The translations under genes and the position numbers were made by a program. 64,000 bases of DNA from Erythrobacter donghaensis. GTDB lineage: Bacteria > Pseudomonadota > Alphaproteobacteria > Sphingomonadales > Sphingomonadaceae. The notes below the pieces were generated by a model. The model searched no databases. It was given only the letters and a program-made list of their open reading frames with translations, and was not told where the DNA came from. Positions 60,954 to 64,000 of the stretch are shown piece after piece (position 1 is the first letter of the stretch; the number at the start of each line of letters is the position of its first letter). The stretch is from positions 1-64,000 of the forward strand of contig NZ_LSJS01000099.1 of the NCBI RefSeq assembly GCF_001557325.1. Reading direction: 5' to 3'.

Positions 60954-61882
60954 CCCCCACGCTAAACCAGCTCCATGAATACCGAACCGCTACCGACACG
61001 CCGCTGTTCTCGGGCCTGCCGGGCGATGTCGCGGTGAGCTTCGAGTTCTTCCCGCCCAAGAGCGCGAAGATGGAAGAGCAGCTGTGGGATGCGGTGACGC
61101 AGCTGAAGCCCTTGGGGCCGAGCTTCGTTTCGGTCACCTACGGTGCGGGCGGATCGACCCGCGAGCGTACCCATGCGACGGTCGCGCGGATCATCGGCGA
61201 GGCGAAGCTCCCGGCCGCCGCGCACCTCACCTGCGTTGCGGCGAGCAAGGCGGAAATCCGCGAGGTCGCCGAACAATATTGGGAAGCGGGCGTGCGCCAC
61301 ATCGTCGCCCTGCGCGGCGATGCGGGCGAGCCCGGCGCGCCCTTCACCCCGCACCCCGAAGGCTATACCGGCGCGGCTGATCTTGTGGCTGGTTTGAAGG
61401 CCATCGCCCCGTTCGAGATCAGCGTCGCCGCCTATCCTGAAACGCACCCCGACGCGCATTCGCCGCAGGCGGACATCGACAATCTGAAGCGCAAGCTCGA
61501 CGCCGGGGCGACCCGCGCGATCAGCCAGTTCTTCTTCTCGGCCGAAACCTTCTTCCGCTTCCGCGACGCCTGCGCCGCCGCCGGGATCGATGCGCCGATC
61601 CTGCCGGGCATTCTCCCCGTCACCAACGTCGCCCAGGCGCGAAAGTTCGCAGGTGCCTGCGGGGCGGCGATCCCGGCGTGGATGGACGGGCTGTTCGAAG
61701 GCCTCGACGAGAAACCCGCCGCACGCCAGCTGGTCGCCGCCACGGTCGCGGCCGAACTGTGCCGCCGGCTCTATGCGGGCGGCGTGCGCGACTTCCACTT
61801 CTACACCCTCAACCGCCCCGAGCTCGCCTATGCGATCTGCCACATGCTCGGAAAGCGCCCGCTCACGGAGAATGTCGCATGA
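60950..61882 (+). CDS. metF: methylenetetrahydrofolate reductase
   Basis: 310-aa FAD-dependent TIM-barrel enzyme making 5-methyl-THF for MetH. SFEFFPPKSAKMEEQLW carries the catalytic Glu, and VTYGAGGSTRERT and RHIVALRGDAGEPGAPF are family motifs. ATGA overlaps link it to the regulator upstream and metH downstream, so the cluster is one operon. Confidence 0.96.
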   Translation: MTPTLNQLHEYRTATDTPLFSGLPGDVAVSFEFFPPKSAKMEEQLWDAVTQLKPLGPSFVSVTYGAGGSTRERTHATVARIIGEAKLPAAAHLTCVAASKAEIREVAEQYWEAGVRHIVALRGDAGEPGAPFTPHPEGYTGAADLVAGLKAIAPFEISVAAYPETHPDAHSPQADIDNLKRKLDAGATRAISQFFFSAETFFRFRDACAAAGIDAPILPGILPVTNVAQARKFAGACGAAIPAWMDGLFEGLDEKPAARQLVAATVAAELCRRLYAGGVRDFHFYTLNRPELAYAICHMLGKRPLTENVA

Positions 61883-62922
61883 GCAAGCGTGACCAACTCC
61901 TCGCCGCCGCGCGCGAGCGGGTGCTGATCTTCGACGGCGCCTTCGGGACGCAGATCCAGTTGCGGAAGCTGACCGAGGAGGACTACGCCGGGTCGCTGGG
62001 CCTGCCGGCCGACCAGAAGGGCAACAACGACATCCTCGCCCTGACCCGTCCCGATGTGCTGAGCGACATCACGCGGGCCTATTTCGAGGCGGGCTCGGAC
62101 ATCGTCTCGACCAACACCTTCTCGGCCAACCGCATAAGCCAGGCCGATTACGCCGCCGAGGGCCTGGTGCGCGAGATCAATGTCGCAAGCGGCAAGCTTG
62201 CCCGCGCGCTGGCGGATGAATATGCGGCGAAGGACGGCCGCCCGCGCTTTGTCGCAGGCGCGATCGGCCCGACCAACAAGACGCTTTCGCTCAGCCCCGA
62301 TGTCGAGGACCCCGGCTTCCGCGAGATCGACTTCGACTATCTGGTCGACGTCTATCTCGAGCAGGCGCGCGCGCTGGTCGAAGGGGGGGTGGACTTCATC
62401 CTGATCGAGACCGTGTTCGACACCTTGAACGCCAAGGCCGGGATCATGGCGGTGAAGAAGCTGGAGCGGGAACTGGGCCGCGAGGTGCCGGTGATGATCT
62501 CGATGACACTCACCGACCTGTCGGGTCGCAACCTCTCGGGCCACACGGTCGAGGCCTTCTGGTATGCGGTGCGCCACGCCAAGCCGCTGACCATCGGTTT
62601 GAATTGCAGCTTCGGCGCCGAACAGCTGCGCCCGCATGTGAAGGTGCTCTCGCAGATCGCCGACACGCTGCTGATGATCTACCCCAATGCAGGGCTGCCC
62701 AACGAGCTCGGCGAGTATGACGAGCAGCCCGACACCACCGCCGGGCTGGTCAAGGACTGGGCCGATCACGGCCAGGTCAACATCCTCGGCGGGTGCTGCG
62801 GTTCCTCGCCCGCGCATATCGCCGCGATCGCCAAGGCGGTGGCGAACAGCGCACCGCGCACAGTGCCCTCGCCGGAACCGGCGATGAAGCTGGCGGGGCT
62901 CGAGGCGTTTATCGCGGCGTGA
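61879..62922 (+). CDS. metH: methionine synthase, homocysteine-binding subunit (split MetH, part 1)
   Basis: 347-aa homocysteine S-methyltransferase domain equivalent to the N-terminal module of cobalamin-dependent MetH. LIFDGAFGTQIQ starts the barrel, and the zinc ligands are the Cys in GLNCSFG and the pair in GGCCGSSP. The folate, cobalamin and reactivation modules are in the next gene. Splitting after the first domain is a known arrangement in sphingomonads. The ATG at 61879 overlaps the metF stop. Confidence 0.95.
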   Translation: MSKRDQLLAAARERVLIFDGAFGTQIQLRKLTEEDYAGSLGLPADQKGNNDILALTRPDVLSDITRAYFEAGSDIVSTNTFSANRISQADYAAEGLVREINVASGKLARALADEYAAKDGRPRFVAGAIGPTNKTLSLSPDVEDPGFREIDFDYLVDVYLEQARALVEGGVDFILIETVFDTLNAKAGIMAVKKLERELGREVPVMISMTLTDLSGRNLSGHTVEAFWYAVRHAKPLTIGLNCSFGAEQLRPHVKVLSQIADTLLMIYPNAGLPNELGEYDEQPDTTAGLVKDWADHGQVNILGGCCGSSPAHIAAIAKAVANSAPRTVPSPEPAMKLAGLEAFIAA

Positions 62923-62935
62923 ACCCACATCCGCT

Positions 62936-63016
62936 CGTCCTGAGCTTGTCGAAGGACTGTCCTTCTTCGAGCCGCCGGTCCGAAAGAAAGTGCAGCCCTT
63001 CGACAAGCTCAGGGCG
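62936..63016. repeat. sphingomonad-type inverted repeat between the two metH genes
   Basis: CCTGAGCTTGTCGAAGG (62939-62955) and its exact complement (62997-63013) face each other across 41 bp and could form a large hairpin. This TGAGCTTGTCGAAGG motif is a well-known dispersed extragenic repeat in sphingomonads. It separates genes of what is probably one operon. Confidence 0.88.
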
Positions 63017-63039
63017 AACGGAAATAGAGAACTGAAACC

Positions 63040-64000
63040 GTGACCCAACCCTCCTCCTCTTCCCGCTTCATCAATATCGGCGAGCGCACCAACGTCACCG
63101 GATCGGCGGCGTTCAAGAAGCTGATCATGGCGGGCGACTACCCCGCTGCGGTCGAAGTTGCGCGCCAGCAGGTCGAGAACGGCGCGCAGGTGATCGACGT
63201 CAACATGGACGAGGGCCTGCTCGACGCCGTCCACGCCATGACGACCTTCCTCAAGCTGATTGCCGCCGAGCCGGACATCGCCCGCGTGCCGGTGATGATC
63301 GATTCGTCGAAGTTCGAGGTGATCGAGGCGGGGCTGAAGTGCGTTTCGGGCAAGCCGATCGTCAATTCGATCAGCATGAAGGAGGGCGAAGAGGCCTTCC
63401 TCCACCACGCCCGTATCTGCATGGATTACGGCGCGGCGGTGGTCGTCATGGCCTTCGATACGGTCGGTCAGGCCGACACCAAGCAGCGCAAGGTCGAAAT
63501 CTGCAAGCGCGCCTACGACCTGCTCGTCAATGAGGGCTTCCCGCCCGAGGACATCATCTTCGATCCTAACATCTTCGCGGTCGCCACGGGGATCGAGGAG
63601 CACAACAATTACGGCGTCGACTTCATCGAAGCCGTCAAGGAACTGCGCGAGCTGTGCCCCCACGCGCACTACTCGGGCGGCCTCTCCAACCTCTCCTTCT
63701 CCTTCCGCGGCAACGAGCCGGTGCGCCGGGCGATGCACTCGGTGTTCCTCTACCACGCGATCCCCGCGGGCCTCGACATGGCGATCGTCAATGCAGGGCA
63801 GCTCGACGTCTACGACCAGATCGACCCGGCGCTGCGCGAGGCCTGCGAGGACGTGATCCTCAACCGCGATCCTGACGCGACCGAGCGCCTCATCGCGCTC
63901 GCCGAAAGCTTCAAGGGCAAGAACGTCGCCGACGAGAAGGCCGCCGAGGAATGGCGCGGCTGGGCGGTCGAAAAGCGGCTCGAACACGCGCTGGTCAAGG
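63040..64000 (+). CDS. metH: methionine synthase, folate/cobalamin subunit (split MetH, part 2), 3' end outside the window
   Basis: First ~320 residues of the second MetH polypeptide, cut by the window end. [21 protein letters not shown] starts the pterin-binding (methyl-THF) barrel, followed by [44 protein letters not shown] and [23 protein letters not shown]. The last visible part enters the linker to the cobalamin cap domain. GTG 63040 has no strong ribosome-binding site (GAGAA about 9 bp upstream). The cobalamin and activation domains should follow. Confidence 0.94.
   Translation, partial: MTQPSSSSRFINIGERTNVTGSAAFKKLIMAGDYPAAVEVARQQVENGAQVIDVNMDEGLLDAVHAMTTFLKLIAAEPDIARVPVMIDSSKFEVIEAGLKCVSGKPIVNSISMKEGEEAFLHHARICMDYGAAVVVMAFDTVGQADTKQRKVEICKRAYDLLVNEGFPPEDIIFDPNIFAVATGIEEHNNYGVDFIEAVKELRELCPHAHYSGGLSNLSFSFRGNEPVRRAMHSVFLYHAIPAGLDMAIVNAGQLDVYDQIDPALREACEDVILNRDPDATERLIALAESFKGKNVADEKAAEEWRGWAVEKRLEHALVK

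Noticed and set aside
61828-63987. 719-aa minus-strand frame across both metH genes
   Set aside because: Antisense shadow that reads through the dispersed inverted repeat (giving the usual SLSKG/STSSGRA translation of that repeat).

Overview
The window is a high-GC chromosomal segment that reads as an alphaproteobacterium of the order Sphingomonadales, most likely Erythrobacteraceae (Erythrobacter/Porphyrobacter type). The basis is protein style, a PhyR-NepR-EcfG general stress response locus, a split metH, sphingomonad-type interspersed inverted repeats, a polyhydroxyalkanoate locus, and a BciA-type 8-vinyl reductase that points to bacteriochlorophyll synthesis (aerobic anoxygenic phototroph). 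No phage genes, insertion sequences, rRNA operon or CRISPR array are visible.

Layout. 0.03-7.4 kb: one minus-strand operon with mostly 4-bp overlaps, running DUF4129-like, DUF4350, MoxR ATPase, DUF58, SpoIIM-like, RDD, and a twin-arginine class A beta-lactamase. 7.4-17.5 kb: housekeeping genes (pheA, a membrane cytochrome c, rlmE, Ppx/GppA, tRNA-Gln, a LOG-family protein, thiD, a phosphoribosyltransferase-HAD fusion, DUF1272, glmM, a dicarboxylate symporter). 17.6-22.4 kb: sodB with its terminator, then the general stress response locus (ecfG, nepR, CHASE histidine kinase, phyR) with EcfG-type promoters and a candidate small RNA with a C-rich loop. 22.4-28.7 kb: GNAT proteins, a desaturase, lptFG, DUF427 and clpS. 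28.9-31.8 kb: a phasin and PHA synthase with a PhaR-like palindromic operator. 32-36.5 kb: an aminotransferase, a five-gene cluster of poorly characterised regulators and membrane proteins, and a crotonase-family enzyme.

36.5-39.7 kb: a compact arsenic operon (arsR-arsI-arsC-acr3-arsH) with a palindromic operator. 39.8-45 kb: a thioesterase with a duplicated 3' tail, tRNA-Cys, tRNA-Thr, and two large unrecognised lipoproteins, one with a single c-type haem motif. 45.6-49.3 kb: a GT2 / methyltransferase / GtrA / polytopic membrane protein operon, probably for envelope glycan modification. 49.3-52 kb: an amidohydrolase and bciA. 52-59.9 kb: a galactoside cluster (GH42, GH36, SSS transporter, galT, galK). 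59.9 kb to the end: a methionine cluster in which an ArsR-methyltransferase regulator with an AT-rich palindrome at its promoter precedes metF and a split metH; the second metH gene runs off the end.

How the parts work together. The stress locus is a closed circuit: PhyR phosphorylated by the kinase should sequester NepR and release EcfG, whose promoter consensus precedes the nepR-ecfG unit and, with one mismatch, phyR and possibly the kinase. The gal cluster hydrolyses alpha- and beta-galactosides, imports the sugar and feeds the Leloir pathway; galE and galM are not here. The ars operon covers arsenate reduction, arsenite efflux and trivalent organoarsenical breakdown or oxidation. The met cluster is the folate/B12 methyl-transfer route to methionine.
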